Origin: Rosistilla ulvae
GTDB taxonomy: Bacteria; Planctomycetota; Planctomycetia; Pirellulales; Pirellulaceae
Length of the DNA: 64,000 nucleotides
Direction: 5' to 3'
Assembly: GCF_007741475.1 (NCBI RefSeq)
Contig: NZ_CP036261.1
Span: forward strand, 5,023,798-5,087,797
Shown here piece by piece: positions 32,834 through 43,300 of this stretch. A model generated the notes under the pieces. It was not told where the DNA came from. It worked only from the letters and a program-made list of their open reading frames with translations, and searched no databases. A program made the position numbers and the translations under genes. Position 1 is the first letter of the stretch. Each line of letters opens with the position of its first letter.

Positions 32834-34315
32834 ATGTCCCAAGAGAAACTGATCCAAGAAGGCTTTACGTTCGACGACGTGCTGCTGACGCCCCAATACA
32901 GCGCCGTTGTTCCGTCGGAAGTCGATACCAGCACACACCTTACGTCCAAAATCCGGCTGCAAATTCCGCTTATCAGTTCGCCGATGGACACGGTCACCGA
33001 GAGCGAGATGGCGATCGCATTGGCCAAGGTTGGGGGGCTCGGAGTTATCCACAAGAACCTCTCGATCGAAGCTCAGACCGAAGAGGTGTTGAAGGTGAAA
33101 CGGAGCGCCAACGGAATCATTTTTGATCCCGTCACGCTCCACCCCGACGAAAAGGTCAGCCGCGCACAAGAGCTGATGGATCAGAAAAACGTTTCGGGGA
33201 TCCCGATCGTCTACTCCGACGGCAAGCTGGCGGGGATCTTGACCCGGCGAGATCTTCGCTTCCTAGAGTCGCCAGATCGCCTAATCAGCGAAGTCATGAC
33301 TCATGAGAACTTAGTGACGGCTGTAGGGAATGTAACGCTTGAGGAAGCTGAGCGGATATTAACGGAAAAAAGAGTAGAGAAGCTTTTGCTGGTTGACGAA
33401 GAAAGGATACTGACGGGACTTATAACGATCAAAGACATCGACATGATGCAGCGTTTCCCCAGCGCCAGCAAAGACGGCCAAGGCCGATTGCGGGTCGGGG
33501 CGGCGATCGGTGTGCACGATTACGAGCGTGCCGAAAGCCTGATCAACCAAGGGGTCGACATCCTCACGGTTGATAGTGCTCATGGACATTCGAAGAACGT
33601 TATCGAGACCGTCAAAAAACTTAAGCAACAATGGCGGATCGACTTGATCGCAGGCAACGTGGCTACGGCCGACGGGGCTCGCGATTTGATTGATGCTGGC
33701 GTCGACGCGATTAAGGTGGGGATCGGACCTGGTTCGATCTGCACGACTCGCGTGATCAGTGGCGTCGGTGTCCCTCAAGTGACAGCGATCATGGAAGCTG
33801 CCCGCGTTGCAAATGAAAGAAACATTCCCATCATTGCCGATGGCGGTATTCGATTCAGCGGAGACATAACCAAGGCGATTGCAGCGGGTGCAAAAGTCGT
33901 GATGATTGGCAGCTTGTTTGCCGGTCTGACCGAAAGCCCCGGAAAGATGATCCTGTACCAAGGGCGGACGTTTAAGGCGTACCGCGGCATGGGATCGATC
34001 GGTGCAATGGCTCAGGGTTCGAGCGAGCGATATCGTCAGAGCGCGACCGAGAGTGGAAAGCTGGTCCCCGAAGGAGTCGAGGGCCGCGTTCCGTTTAAGG
34101 GACCGCTTAGCGAATACGTCTTCCAATTGGTGGGCGGTTTGCGGGCAGGGATGGGTTACATCGGCACACAGACGATTGAGGAGCTGCGGACTCGCGCACG
34201 CTTCATCAAAGTCTCGGCTGCAACCGTCCGGGAGAACCATCCGCATGATATCGCGATTACGCAGGAAGCACCGAATTACAGCCCCGAAGTTCATCACTCG
34301 GGCGATTCGAATTAG
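32834..34315 (+). CDS. guaB: Inosine-5'-monophosphate dehydrogenase
   Basis: 493 residues from the ATG giving [18 protein letters not shown]; an ATG at 32801 would add 11 residues. It oxidises IMP to XMP with NAD+, the committed step of guanine nucleotide synthesis. The TIM barrel is interrupted by a pair of CBS domains (about 90-205). The catalytic loop [11 protein letters not shown], the [12 protein letters not shown] phosphate-binding loop and the [10 protein letters not shown] flap are all present. Length is normal. Part of the second CBS domain (about 33318-33446) is AT-richer and uses ATA, AGA, AGG and TTA codons that are rare in the rest of the gene, suggesting a mosaic origin. The next gene starts 7 bp downstream, so the two may be co-transcribed. 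Confidence 0.97.
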   Translation: MSQEKLIQEGFTFDDVLLTPQYSAVVPSEVDTSTHLTSKIRLQIPLISSPMDTVTESEMAIALAKVGGLGVIHKNLSIEAQTEEVLKVKRSANGIIFDPVTLHPDEKVSRAQELMDQKNVSGIPIVYSDGKLAGILTRRDLRFLESPDRLISEVMTHENLVTAVGNVTLEEAERILTEKRVEKLLLVDEERILTGLITIKDIDMMQRFPSASKDGQGRLRVGAAIGVHDYERAESLINQGVDILTVDSAHGHSKNVIETVKKLKQQWRIDLIAGNVATADGARDLIDAGVDAIKVGIGPGSICTTRVISGVGVPQVTAIMEAARVANERNIPIIADGGIRFSGDITKAIAAGAKVVMIGSLFAGLTESPGKMILYQGRTFKAYRGMGSIGAMAQGSSERYRQSATESGKLVPEGVEGRVPFKGPLSEYVFQLVGGLRAGMGYIGTQTIEELRTRARFIKVSAATVRENHPHDIAITQEAPNYSPEVHHSGDSN

Positions 34316-34322
34316 TCGATGG

Positions 34323-35783
34323 ATGTCGTTGGCGGCAGCCATGCCGCTGGCAGCACTAGAGACGCTCCCGGCCCAGGCTCAAGTAACTTGGGACACGCCC
34401 CGAGCGGCGCAAACGCAAGCCGCTCCACGCACCACAACCGCTTCGCGGTTTGATGCCAGTTTTTCTAACGCGACATCCGACACTTCGGTTGTCGCCCGCC
34501 GGCCCAGCCATCCGCAGCCGTCATCGAACCAGCAAGCCAAGCTGAAATGGCGTTCGTCGGATCGCGTCGCACCTCGCTCATTTGCGTCGGGCAGCACGAC
34601 CAACTTGTCCGCCGACAACGGTCCCGTGATGCGTGTTGCCTATCAACAGGAAGGGGCGGTACCGGACGATCTGTTCGGCGATGGCACCGGACCTGCGGCG
34701 GGAGAAAGGCCCGATCCATTTAACAACAACGCCTTCGACAGTCCGTTTAGCGCACCACCTGCGACAACGCCGCCTGCCGCTTCGCCCGCTCCCGATGCAT
34801 TGCGGATGCCCGACCTGAGCACGCCGAACGAACCGGCCCCCCAACAGCATGAGTTGCCTCCGGCGATCAAGCCCACTCCAGAGCCTGAGCAACCGAGCCC
34901 CTTGTTGCCGCCGACCAATGACCAACGCGACAATCTGGATGAATCGAAGCTGGATATGCTCGACAACAACCCGTTCCAACGCGGGCCAGCCGACGCTACC
35001 GATAGCCCATCGGATCGCGAACCGGAGCCCAAGGCGGCCGAACCGGAACCCGATTTCGCACCGCGACGCGGTTTCGGCATCACTCCGCCACAACAGCGAT
35101 CGAACCTCTCCTGCGAAGATTTGCGGACCGAAGTTGCCAGCCGCACGATCAGCCGAATTTCGTTGGACATTTCGCCCGCCTACCGCCCCGACGTTTTGGA
35201 CGATGAAAAGTTTTCCGAACTGCGGACAGCATTTGACAAAAATCAAAAGCCTCGCGATTGGCGAAGCATCGATGGATCGCTGTTGGGACGTGGAACGCTA
35301 TACGATCTCAGCTACCAAGATGTTGTGATTCGCACCGAATCGGGCGGCAAGCAAAAGGTCGACATCTCGCGACTCAGCGAAGCCGATTTGGCCTTCCTGT
35401 CGAAGGAATGGGGCCTGCCACGCGAATGCCGCATCGCCCAAGTTGCTTACCAACCGCGTAACTGGACACCTGCGACGATGACCTGGAAGGCATCCAACCT
35501 GTGTCACAACCCGTTGTACTTCGAAGAGGTTCAACTGGAACGTTACGGTCACAGTGCCGGTCCGATCAAGCAGCCGCTGATCTCGACAGCTCACTTCTTC
35601 GTCAACATCGCCGTGTTGCCGTACAAGATGGGCATCCATCCGGCAACCGAATGCCAATACGCGTTGGGCTACTACCGACCGGGCAACTGTGCTCCTTACA
35701 TGTTGCCACCAATTCCGCTGAGCCTCCGCGGAACGTTGAGCCAAGCGGCGGTTGTCGCCGGCGGGTTCTGGTTGATCCCTTAG
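34323..35783 (+). CDS. Secreted Pro-rich protein with SHD1-like domain
   Basis: From the chosen ATG, 486 residues begin with a short signal-like stretch (MSLAAAMPLAALETLPAQAQ). An in-frame ATG at 34245, inside guaB, would add a basic n-region and could be the true start. The middle (about 100-270) is Pro/Asp/Glu-rich and probably disordered. Residues about 315-365 carry the SHD1-like pattern common in planctomycete secreted proteins: DWRSIDGSLLGRGTLYDLSY then KVDISRLSEADLAFLSKEW. The C-terminal about 115 residues contain several Cys and aromatic residues and a hydrophobic end. It lies directly after guaB and before an intrinsic terminator. The precise role is unknown; a cell-envelope location is inferred. 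Confidence 0.75.
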   Translation: MSLAAAMPLAALETLPAQAQVTWDTPRAAQTQAAPRTTTASRFDASFSNATSDTSVVARRPSHPQPSSNQQAKLKWRSSDRVAPRSFASGSTTNLSADNGPVMRVAYQQEGAVPDDLFGDGTGPAAGERPDPFNNNAFDSPFSAPPATTPPAASPAPDALRMPDLSTPNEPAPQQHELPPAIKPTPEPEQPSPLLPPTNDQRDNLDESKLDMLDNNPFQRGPADATDSPSDREPEPKAAEPEPDFAPRRGFGITPPQQRSNLSCEDLRTEVASRTISRISLDISPAYRPDVLDDEKFSELRTAFDKNQKPRDWRSIDGSLLGRGTLYDLSYQDVVIRTESGGKQKVDISRLSEADLAFLSKEWGLPRECRIAQVAYQPRNWTPATMTWKASNLCHNPLYFEEVQLERYGHSAGPIKQPLISTAHFFVNIAVLPYKMGIHPATECQYALGYYRPGNCAPYMLPPIPLSLRGTLSQAAVVAGGFWLIP

Positions 35784-35825
35784 CTTCGCTCGCCGCGTAG
35801 CGGATCGATCGACGACCAAAACAGA

Positions 35826-35865
35826 AGGGCGATTCCACGGTATGACCGCGGGATCGCCCTTTTTT
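35826..35865 (+). terminator. Rho-independent terminator after the guaB/SHD1 pair
   Basis: GGGCGATTCC and GGATCGCCC pair with one bulged T around a 14-nt loop, followed directly by a run of six T. Confidence 0.85.
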
Positions 35866-36035
35866 CGTTGAGATGCCCTATCTTTTAAGGTTTCCCGATG
35901 GCGATTCGACTGCCGAATCTCCAAGCCTTCACGGAAGGAACGATGCAAGCAGGCGTCTCGCCGATGCGAGCCACAAATCTTAAGCGGGTTACGATGCGTT
36001 TCAGCTCACCCGAAGATCAAAGTATCTTGGCGGCC

Positions 36036-36710
36036 TCAGTGAGTCGGCGGGTTGCGATTCAGCGAGCGGCGGATCGCGCGGGCTTGGATTCGGGCCGATT
36101 CAAAATCGGGACAGATGGCGATCGCGCGGTGCAGATGTTTTAAGGCTTCGCGTTGATCGCCGATCGCGCGGCGACAATCGGCCAGCCCCGACCAAGCCAA
36201 ATAATGGAATCGGCAATGCCACAAACAGTTCCTAAAGGCACAATCGGCACTCGCGTATTCTTGCAGTCCCAAATAGGCGATCGCCAGTTGGTGATGGGCT
36301 TCGGCGTAACGGGGTGCTTGCTGAACCAAGACCATCGCGGGAGTCAGGGCGGCGGCAAATTCGCCTCCGTCGTTCAGATGCATCACCTGCAGAAGGTTTT
36401 GATGGTGCGATGGTGCCGCATCGCGGACCAAGATCGCTCGAAAGGCATCGTCGGCGATCAATCGGACGCCACGATCGCGGTCGCTCAATCGATGCCCCAA
36501 CGCCTCGGTCGCACGGACGTCGCCGACCATGCTCAACGCCAGCGCCGATGCCCGACGCGATTCGCTGTCGCCGCGTCGCAGCAGCGTCAGGAGCGTGTCG
36601 ACCGTATATGACTCGTTGACCGTGCGGAAGAAATCAAGGGAATCCGACGCATCGAGATAGCGACGGTATTGATTGACGATCCGGGAGGTGCGGGTAGCAG
36701 GTTGAGACAC
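36036..36710 (-). CDS. HEAT/TPR repeat protein
   Basis: 224 residues from a GTG start. The first half has HEAT-like helices (TLLRRGDSESRRASALALSM, then ATEALGHRLSDRDRGVRLIA). The second half has TPR units (AEAHHQLAIAYLGLQEYASA, then REALKHLHRAIAICPDFESA). There is no signal peptide, so it is probably cytosolic. Such combinations mediate protein-protein contacts. The next gene on its 5' side is exbB, which is divergent. No specific partner can be named. Confidence 0.8.
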   Translation of the reverse strand: MSQPATRTSRIVNQYRRYLDASDSLDFFRTVNESYTVDTLLTLLRRGDSESRRASALALSMVGDVRATEALGHRLSDRDRGVRLIADDAFRAILVRDAAPSHHQNLLQVMHLNDGGEFAAALTPAMVLVQQAPRYAEAHHQLAIAYLGLQEYASADCAFRNCLWHCRFHYLAWSGLADCRRAIGDQREALKHLHRAIAICPDFESARIQARAIRRSLNRNPPTH

Positions 36711-37117
36711 GTTTCTATTCTATCCTTCGTTAACGCCATTTTGATTGGCCACAGCTGGTATGCCGGATCGCCACCGTCGCGATCGCTGAATCCTACGCAC
36801 CACTACCTCTCAAGGAAACGGCACACCACTCAGGTAACGCGTCATCAGATGACGGAATTCGAGTCTATTTACGGCCGTCGCGGGGGGCAAAGGTTTATTT
36901 GACAGTTTGCTTACGTTCGTTTGCCGCCGCCAATCATGGCAGGCATGCCTGTAGTAATGCAAATCAACCGCACAGCTTACCCATCCGGAACAACCATCCC
37001 ACCTCCCCCCGAATCTGGCGGGGTTCTTAATGCCTCGCCCAACAATCGCTACACTGTTACGCTTCGTTCCCTTATCCCCTTCGCTTCGTTCCGCGTCCGC
37101 AGCCCAAGAGAATCCGA
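36711..37117. promoter_or_regulatory. Divergent intergenic region upstream of exbB, with two palindromes
   Basis: There is no gene in these 407 bp. Two perfect palindromes stand out: CGTCATC-A-GATGACG at 36841-36855 and CAGGCATGCCTG at 36940-36951. A TTGACA-like hexamer lies near 36899 but has no convincing -10 partner. Either palindrome could be an operator for the exb operon; this is inference only. Confidence 0.45.
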
Positions 37118-37852
37118 ATGCTCAACAGTTCGCTCGCCATGGCCGGCCTGCTAGCTCAAACCGTCGATGCGGACGCCGGCGGCGGTTCATTTTGGCAGAT
37201 CCTGTTCAGCGGCGGGATCGTCGGCCTGCTGATCATCCTGCTGCTGTTCTCGCTGAGCCTGATCGCCGCGTTTTTGATCTTCGACCAATTCATGGCGTTG
37301 CGGCGGGGGGAGGTGATCCCAGAAGGAGTTGTCGAACCGATCCAAAAACTGCTCGCCGAGCGACGCGTCAAAGAAGCCGACGCGATCTGCCGCCAGAAGC
37401 CAAGTCTATTGACCTTTGTGATGATGAGCGGTTTGGCGGAAGTCGATTTTGGTTGGCCGAGCGTCGAAAAGGCGATGGAGGAAGCGTTGGCCGAACAGTC
37501 GGCGCGGATGATGCGACGGATCGAATACCTTTCGGTGATCGGCAACATCGCCCCGATGGTCGGCTTGTTAGGAACCGTCACCGGAATGATCTTCGCCTTC
37601 CAACGCGTCGCGATCTCCCAAGGCGGCGCTGGCGCGGGTGACTTGGCCGAAGGGATCTATCAAGCGCTCGTGACAACCGTCGGTGGGCTGATCGTCGCCA
37701 TCCCTGCGTTGGGCGCGTTTGCCGTGCTGCGAAATCGAGTCGATGGTCTTGTCGCCGAAGTCGCCTACCTGGCACAACATGCGATGAGTGGACTGAAACG
37801 ACGCAGCGTGAAACGCCCTGTTCCCGGCACGCCGATTCCTCCAGTTCAATAA
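37118..37852 (+). CDS. exbB: MotA/TolQ/ExbB proton channel protein
   Basis: 244 residues. An Ala/Gly-rich N-terminus leads to a first membrane helix (GIVGLLIILLLFSLSLIAAF). After a cytosolic domain come two more helices with the family signature IAPMVGLLGTVTGMIFAF and ALVTTVGGLIVAIPALGAFA. With ExbD it makes the proton-driven motor that energises TonB-type or Tol-type envelope processes. Two exbD genes follow with 6-bp spacing and a 1-bp overlap, so the three form an operon. No TonB is present in the window. Confidence 0.92.
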   Translation: MLNSSLAMAGLLAQTVDADAGGGSFWQILFSGGIVGLLIILLLFSLSLIAAFLIFDQFMALRRGEVIPEGVVEPIQKLLAERRVKEADAICRQKPSLLTFVMMSGLAEVDFGWPSVEKAMEEALAEQSARMMRRIEYLSVIGNIAPMVGLLGTVTGMIFAFQRVAISQGGAGAGDLAEGIYQALVTTVGGLIVAIPALGAFAVLRNRVDGLVAEVAYLAQHAMSGLKRRSVKRPVPGTPIPPVQ

Positions 37853-37858
37853 ACTGCG

Positions 37859-38278
37859 ATGCGAACTCCATCACGAACCGGTCGCTCCGATGGCTCAGCC
37901 AACATGACGCCGATGATCGACGTCGTCTTCCTGCTGATCATCTTCTTCCTCGTCTCGAGTCACTTGGCGCGGCAGGAGTCTCGGATTCCGTTGGATCTTC
38001 CCGTCGCCGATGCCTCCGTCGACCAACCGCCGCCAAACGATGTCTTCACGATCAACGTTCTCCCCGACGGGGCTTGGCAGGTCAGCGGCACCGAGGTCGA
38101 TCGGGCGATGCTCGACCGATTGCTGCAATCCCATCACGGTGAACATGGCCCCGACGCCGCGGTTCGGATCCGCACCGATCGCAGCGTCGCGTACGGTCAA
38201 GTCGAACCGCTGCTTCGCGCCGCCAGCGGTGCCGGACTCTGGAACGCTTCGTTTGCGGTCTACCAGGAGACTCGCTGA
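37859..38278 (+). CDS. exbD: ExbD/TolR family protein 1
   Basis: 139 residues. A short cytosolic N-terminus is followed by NMTPMIDVVFLLIIFFLVSS, the single ExbD membrane helix with its proton-carrying Asp, and then a periplasmic domain. The family stator works with ExbB. The stop overlaps the next start (TGATG), so translation of the two ExbD proteins is probably coupled. Confidence 0.9.
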   Translation: MRTPSRTGRSDGSANMTPMIDVVFLLIIFFLVSSHLARQESRIPLDLPVADASVDQPPPNDVFTINVLPDGAWQVSGTEVDRAMLDRLLQSHHGEHGPDAAVRIRTDRSVAYGQVEPLLRAASGAGLWNASFAVYQETR

Positions 38279-38748
38279 TGCGACTGCCCAGTGGACATGG
38301 CCGCGAGCCGTTGGAATTGAAGATGACGCCGATGATCGACGTCGTCTTTCTGTTGCTGGTCTTCTTTCTCTGGACCAGCAGTTTTGAAGAGCCCGAGTTT
38401 CTGATGCCCTCGGCGATCGCCGATCCACCTCTCGCCGCCGGCGCGGAAGCGACGCTGCAACCGCCACCAGCCAGCGAACCGTTTGATGAAATCATCGTCC
38501 GCATCCAGTGGACAAGTGGTGCGGCGACGCTGTTGTTCAACGATCAACCGCTACCATCCTTGGACGCCCTGCGACAGCGGTTGCAAGCGATCCTCGATGT
38601 CGGAGTCCTGCCGCCGGTGATCGTCGATCCCGATCCGGAAGTCCCGATGGGCGACGCGATCCGCGTCTACGACACCGCCCGCAGCCTAGGCTTCGACCGC
38701 GTCCTCTTCGCCGCCCGAGCCGACACCGCCCCACCATCCAGCAATTGA
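38278..38748 (+). CDS. exbD: ExbD/TolR family protein 2
   Basis: 156 residues. It has the same KMTPMIDVVFLLLVFFLWTS helix and Asp as the upstream ExbD, but a different periplasmic part with an acidic, Pro-rich linker (PPLAAGAEATLQPPPASEP). The ExbB-ExbD-ExbD arrangement is common in planctomycetes and suggests a motor with two different ExbD subunits. A large inverted repeat lies just downstream. Confidence 0.9.
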   Translation: MRLPSGHGREPLELKMTPMIDVVFLLLVFFLWTSSFEEPEFLMPSAIADPPLAAGAEATLQPPPASEPFDEIIVRIQWTSGAATLLFNDQPLPSLDALRQRLQAILDVGVLPPVIVDPDPEVPMGDAIRVYDTARSLGFDRVLFAARADTAPPSSN

Positions 38749-39089
38749 CGCAACCCTAGCTCCCTTCAATCGTTTAACCGCGAGGGCAACGCCCCGCGCG
38801 TTTCTCACTCGCCCATCTTCGCCATCATCCCAAACGCGCGGCCCGTTGCCCACGCGGTTAAACGAAGCGGGGGAGAAAGGAATAGCCGCGTTGGCGGTTG
38901 GACCTAACGTGTCAAAACCGTTGGCGAAGATAAAAACTCAGACGGCACCTAGCACTGATCGATCCCTCGTCGCGCTGCGGCGAGCGGCGGCAAAGACGAG
39001 CCCCTACGGCTCCCAATTTGCTGTGAAATCGGCAATAATCAGCTGCGGTGTCGGAGACGAGTTCGAGTCTGCAACGAAAGGAATTCACG
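38749..39089. other. Intergenic region between exbD and the Mre11-like gene
   Basis: There is no gene in these 341 bp. The first part holds the 33-bp inverted repeat (38771-38864). The rest must carry the promoter of the Mre11-like gene, whose ATG is preceded by GAAAGGA. Confidence 0.55.
38771..38864. repeat. Large palindromic repeat element (33-bp arms)
   Basis: The left arm at 38771-38803 and the right arm at 38832-38864 are reverse complements at 30 of 33 positions, with a 28-bp spacer. The arms begin CGTTTAACCGCG and contain GGGCAACG. It sits 22 bp after the last exbD stop. It resembles a dispersed REP/BIME-type intergenic element that could also act in transcription termination or mRNA protection. 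Confidence 0.75.
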
Positions 39090-40370
39090 ATGGTTCTGTT
39101 TATACATGCCGCAGACATCCACCTCGATAGCCCGATGCTGCAATTGGAGCATTACGAAGGGGCTCCGGCGGATGAAATCCGTCGCAGCACGCGTCGAGCC
39201 CTCACCAATCTGATCGACCTGGCGATCGAGAAGCAGGTCGATTTTGTTTTGATCGCCGGCGATCTCTACGACGGCGATTGGCCCGACCACAACACCGGAC
39301 TCTTCTTCACCTCGGAAGTCGCTCGGCTGCGAGCCGCCGAGATTCCGCTCTACTTCATCAGCGGCAACCACGACGCTGCCAACAAGCTGACCAAAGCCTT
39401 GCCGCTGCCGACGAATCCCGACGGCTCGCCGGTCCAGTTGTCGAGCACCAAAGTCGATTCGGTGATTCTGGAGGATCTGGGAGTCGCGATCCACGGCCGC
39501 GGCTTCCGCAAACAGGCCGAGACCGACAACCTTTCCGAAAAATATCCGCGAGCCACCCGCGACCTGCTGAACATCGGGATGTTGCACACCAGCCTGCAAG
39601 GTGCTCAAGGGCACGCCCCTTACGCTCCCTGCACGCCACAACAATTGGCCGACAAGGAATACGATTATTGGGCGTTGGGACATATCCACATCCGCGAGGA
39701 CCGCGCGATCGAAGGCTCCTGCCCGATCGTCTTTTCGGGCAACACGCAGGGCCGCAGCGTCCGCGAGACCGGTGCCAAAGGCTGCGTCTTGGTCGAATTG
39801 GATCCGATCGCTCCGCCGAAGCTCGAGTTTCAACCGTTGGACGTTTGCCGGTGGGAGATCTGCGAGATCGATGCCACCGAGATCGATCGGATCGACGATC
39901 TGATCCAGCAGTGCAAAACGCGGATGCAAGCGATCTGCGCGAACAATCCCGATCGCACATCGATCGTCCGGGTTCGCGTCGTCGGCCAGACGCCTCTCTA
40001 TTCGACGCTGCAAGCGCGGCTGGAACATTGGCAAAGCGTGATGCGGCAGGAGACCTTTGACATCGACGAAGGCTCGATCTGGATGGAGCGGTTGCGCGTC
40101 AAAGCGACAGCGCCGCGGGAAGCGATCACCTACGACGCCAGCGGCCCGATCGGCGAACTGCTGCAGACGATCGGCAGCGTGTCGGCTGATCCCGATGCGA
40201 TGGCGGCGATCCAGTCGGCGTTGGAACCGCTGGTCGCCAAGCTTCCGATCGAACTGGTCGAAGATGGCGATGGCGTAGCTTGGAATCATCAAGATCAAAT
40301 CCGCCAGTGGCTCGACGAAGCCGAACCGCTGCTGTTGAACCGCTTGGCAACCTTGGAGGCAGACGTATGA
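39090..40370 (+). CDS. Mre11/SbcD-like DNA repair exonuclease (YhaO type)
   Basis: 426 residues. The start is fixed by GAAAGGA upstream and by MVLFIHAADIHLDSP. Calcineurin-like phosphoesterase motifs are complete: DIHLDS, IAGDLYDGDW, ISGNHDAANK, LGHIHIRE. Residues after about 280 form the capping region. Mre11/SbcD enzymes are Mn-dependent nucleases that process DNA ends with a Rad50/SbcC ATPase. The next gene overlaps by 4 bp (ATGA) and encodes that partner, so they form a coupled pair. Confidence 0.93.
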   Translation: MVLFIHAADIHLDSPMLQLEHYEGAPADEIRRSTRRALTNLIDLAIEKQVDFVLIAGDLYDGDWPDHNTGLFFTSEVARLRAAEIPLYFISGNHDAANKLTKALPLPTNPDGSPVQLSSTKVDSVILEDLGVAIHGRGFRKQAETDNLSEKYPRATRDLLNIGMLHTSLQGAQGHAPYAPCTPQQLADKEYDYWALGHIHIREDRAIEGSCPIVFSGNTQGRSVRETGAKGCVLVELDPIAPPKLEFQPLDVCRWEICEIDATEIDRIDDLIQQCKTRMQAICANNPDRTSIVRVRVVGQTPLYSTLQARLEHWQSVMRQETFDIDEGSIWMERLRVKATAPREAITYDASGPIGELLQTIGSVSADPDAMAAIQSALEPLVAKLPIELVEDGDGVAWNHQDQIRQWLDEAEPLLLNRLATLEADV

Positions 40371-43300
40371 GATTCGCATCATTGGACCTAATCGCTTACG
40401 GACACTTCCAGAACCAACGCATCGACCTCTCCGGCGGTCAATACGGATTGCACGTCATCTACGGCCCCAACGAAGCGGGCAAGTCGACGACGCTGCGTGC
40501 GATCACGTCGTTGCTGTACGGTTTCGACAACGTCACCAGCGACAACTTCCGGCACCAGAACCGCGATCTCCGCGTGGGTGCACGGATCATCGATCACGAC
40601 GGGGAAGAGATCCGTTGTGTGCGTCGCAAAGGACGCACCGGTACACTCTATTGTGGTGACGACGACAACGCGATCGATGAAGCCGTGCTGCAGAAGATGT
40701 TGCGTGGCGTCGACAAAGCCGCTTTTGGCGACCGATTTGGCATCACCCATCAATCGCTTGTCGAAGGTGGCGAGATGATGGTCAAAGGGGACGGCGATGT
40801 CGGGCAAAGCTTGTTCGCCGCCGGTGCCGGACTGGGGCAACTGAAACAGATCCAAGATGCGATCGAAGACGAATGTGGCAAGCTGTTCAAAAAATCGGGT
40901 TCCAAGTCGGAACTGAACCGTTTGCTGGGCGAGCTGCGTGAAAAGAAACGTCAGCTGAAAGAGAGCCTGTTGCCGGTCAAAACGTTTGTGAACCTGCAGC
41001 AACAGCGCGAAGAGAAGCAGGTCGAATCGGAGAACTATCGCAACGCGGTCCGCGAAACCCGCACCGAGGTCAAGCGACACGAGACGCTTCGCGACGCGAT
41101 CCCGTTGCGCGCCGAGTGGATCCAATTGACCGAGCAGCTTGCGCCGTTGGCCGACGTGCCGATGTTGAGTCCCGACTTTTCGACGCGGCAACACCAAGCG
41201 AGTACGACTTGGGCGGCGAGTCAGCAGAAGATGCAACTGGTTCGCGCTCGGATCGAGGATCAACAGAAAAAGTTGGAGGCATTGGGAGCCCCCGATCCGC
41301 TGTTGGATCAAGCCGAAACGATCGATTCGCTGGTCCAAGCGGTTGGTGGGATCAGTAAAGCGGCCATCGAACGGCCCGGACTCGTCAAGCGTCGCGACAT
41401 GACCCAGGCTCAAATCGTGAGCAAGCTGCGCGGGATCGGCCGCAACGATTCGGACGACGTCTGGAATCTGCAGCTGCCTCACGACCTACGCTCCAAGATC
41501 AAACAGCTGGCGAAGCAATACGTCGCACTCACCCAGCGAGCCGACGCGTCGGCGGAGGACCTGGAATCGCTGCAGTTGCAGGTGCAGCAGGTCGATGCCG
41601 CGATCGCGGCGATCGAGCAACCGCCATCGGCCGAAGCGTTAGCCGCGGCGCTACAACAGGCTGGCGATGCGGCGACGTTGGTCGGCGATCACGAAGCCGC
41701 ACAAGCAGCGTTGGCGCGTGAAAGCCGCGCCGTGGCGACACAGCTGCGAAAGCTGACCGGTCTGGAATGTGACGCGCAGACGGCAACGGCACTCCCTGTT
41801 CCTCAGCGTGAGACGATCGAAAAGTGTGCTGGGGAGTGGGAATCAATCAGCAGCCGCCAACAGCAACTTGTCGAGAAACAGGCCGCGTGTACCGACAAAC
41901 TGGAACAATTGACGACGCGGTTGCACGAACTGCACGGCGCCGGCGAAGTCCCTAGCGAACAGGAACTGATCGCCGCTCGTGATCAACGGGACCAATTGTC
42001 GGCATCGCTCGCATCGACCGATTCGGCGGCAGACATCCGTTGCGATCGCGAAGCGTTTGAATCGTTGCTGGCGATGATCGAACAGTGCGATCAGATGAGC
42101 GACCGCTTGCGTCGCGAGGCAGAACGCGTTTCCCGACGTGCGACGTTGGAGGCGGAACGCGGGTCGATCGAGCGTGCACAACAGCGTTTGGCGGAGGAGA
42201 GCGAACAACTGCAATCGCAGCGACAACAGTTCGCCGATCGCTGGAACGCGATCTGGGCCGATTGCAGCCTTAAACCCAAATCACCGCGAGAAATGCTCGG
42301 CTGGTTGGGCGAACATCAACGTTTGGTCGAACTGTACGATGCCCAAGTCGAAGCCGAACAAGCGGTCGCGCGGCACGCCTCGCGGATCCAGCGTGTGACG
42401 CAGCAGTTGTTGGCCGCGATGCCAAACGGTTCGGCATCGCCAGCGTCAGACGATCTAGTCGCCTTGGTCCGCCAAGCCGGAGCCGCGGTGGCGACGACGC
42501 GTAAGCAGCAACAGGAGTACGAGGAGCGTACGAAGCAAAAGCAACAGCTGCAACAATCGCTGCCGCAGTCGCAACGACGCAACGAACAAATTCAAGAGGA
42601 ATTGGCTCAGTGGCAGGCTCAATGGCGTGAGGTCACGTCGCGGTTGGAGCTTGATGACGAAGCGGGAACCGACGAGGTCGACGGTGTCGTGGAAGCCTAC
42701 CACGAGCTGGTCGTCGACCAAAAAGAGTTCGACAGTTTCCAACGGCGGATCGACGGGATCGATACCGATGCCCGCGCGTTTGACGCTCAGGTCCGCGGCC
42801 TCGGTCTGCCGATAAAAGATGCTTCACTCGACGCGTCGAAGATCGTCGAAGGCTGGGCGAAAGATCTGAAACAAGCTCAAAAGACACAGACCCAGCGCGA
42901 ACAGATCGAACAACAGATCGCTCAAGATCAACGTGATCTGACCGCGTTGGAACAGGAACGAATCGATTGCCAAACGCAATTGAATCTGCTGTGCAAAGAA
43001 GCCGGCTGCGATGCTCCCGAACAACTGGCGGAGGTCTATCGCAACAGCCAGCAGAAACAACAACTCGAACACCGACGCCAAGAGCACTACAGTCGGCTGA
43101 CGCAAATGGCGGGAACCCTTCCGGTCGACGAGTTCCTTGAAAAAGTGGCGGCCGTCGATCCCGAGACGCTTGATCAGGACATCGACGAACTGCACCACAA
43201 GCTGCTGGGACTGGAGGAGGATCACACGGCGTCCTGCCAGGAATTGGGGCAGCTGGATCAACAGCGAAAGGCGATGGACGGCGGTGCCAGCGCGGCCGAT

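Noticed and set aside
35898-36143. Plus-strand 81-codon frame after the terminator
   Set aside because: It overlaps the end of the TPR protein gene on the other strand and has no motif or ribosome-binding site.
39039-40382. Minus-strand frame of 447 codons opposite the Mre11-like nuclease
   Set aside because: Composition is shadow-like, while the plus strand has complete phosphoesterase motifs.
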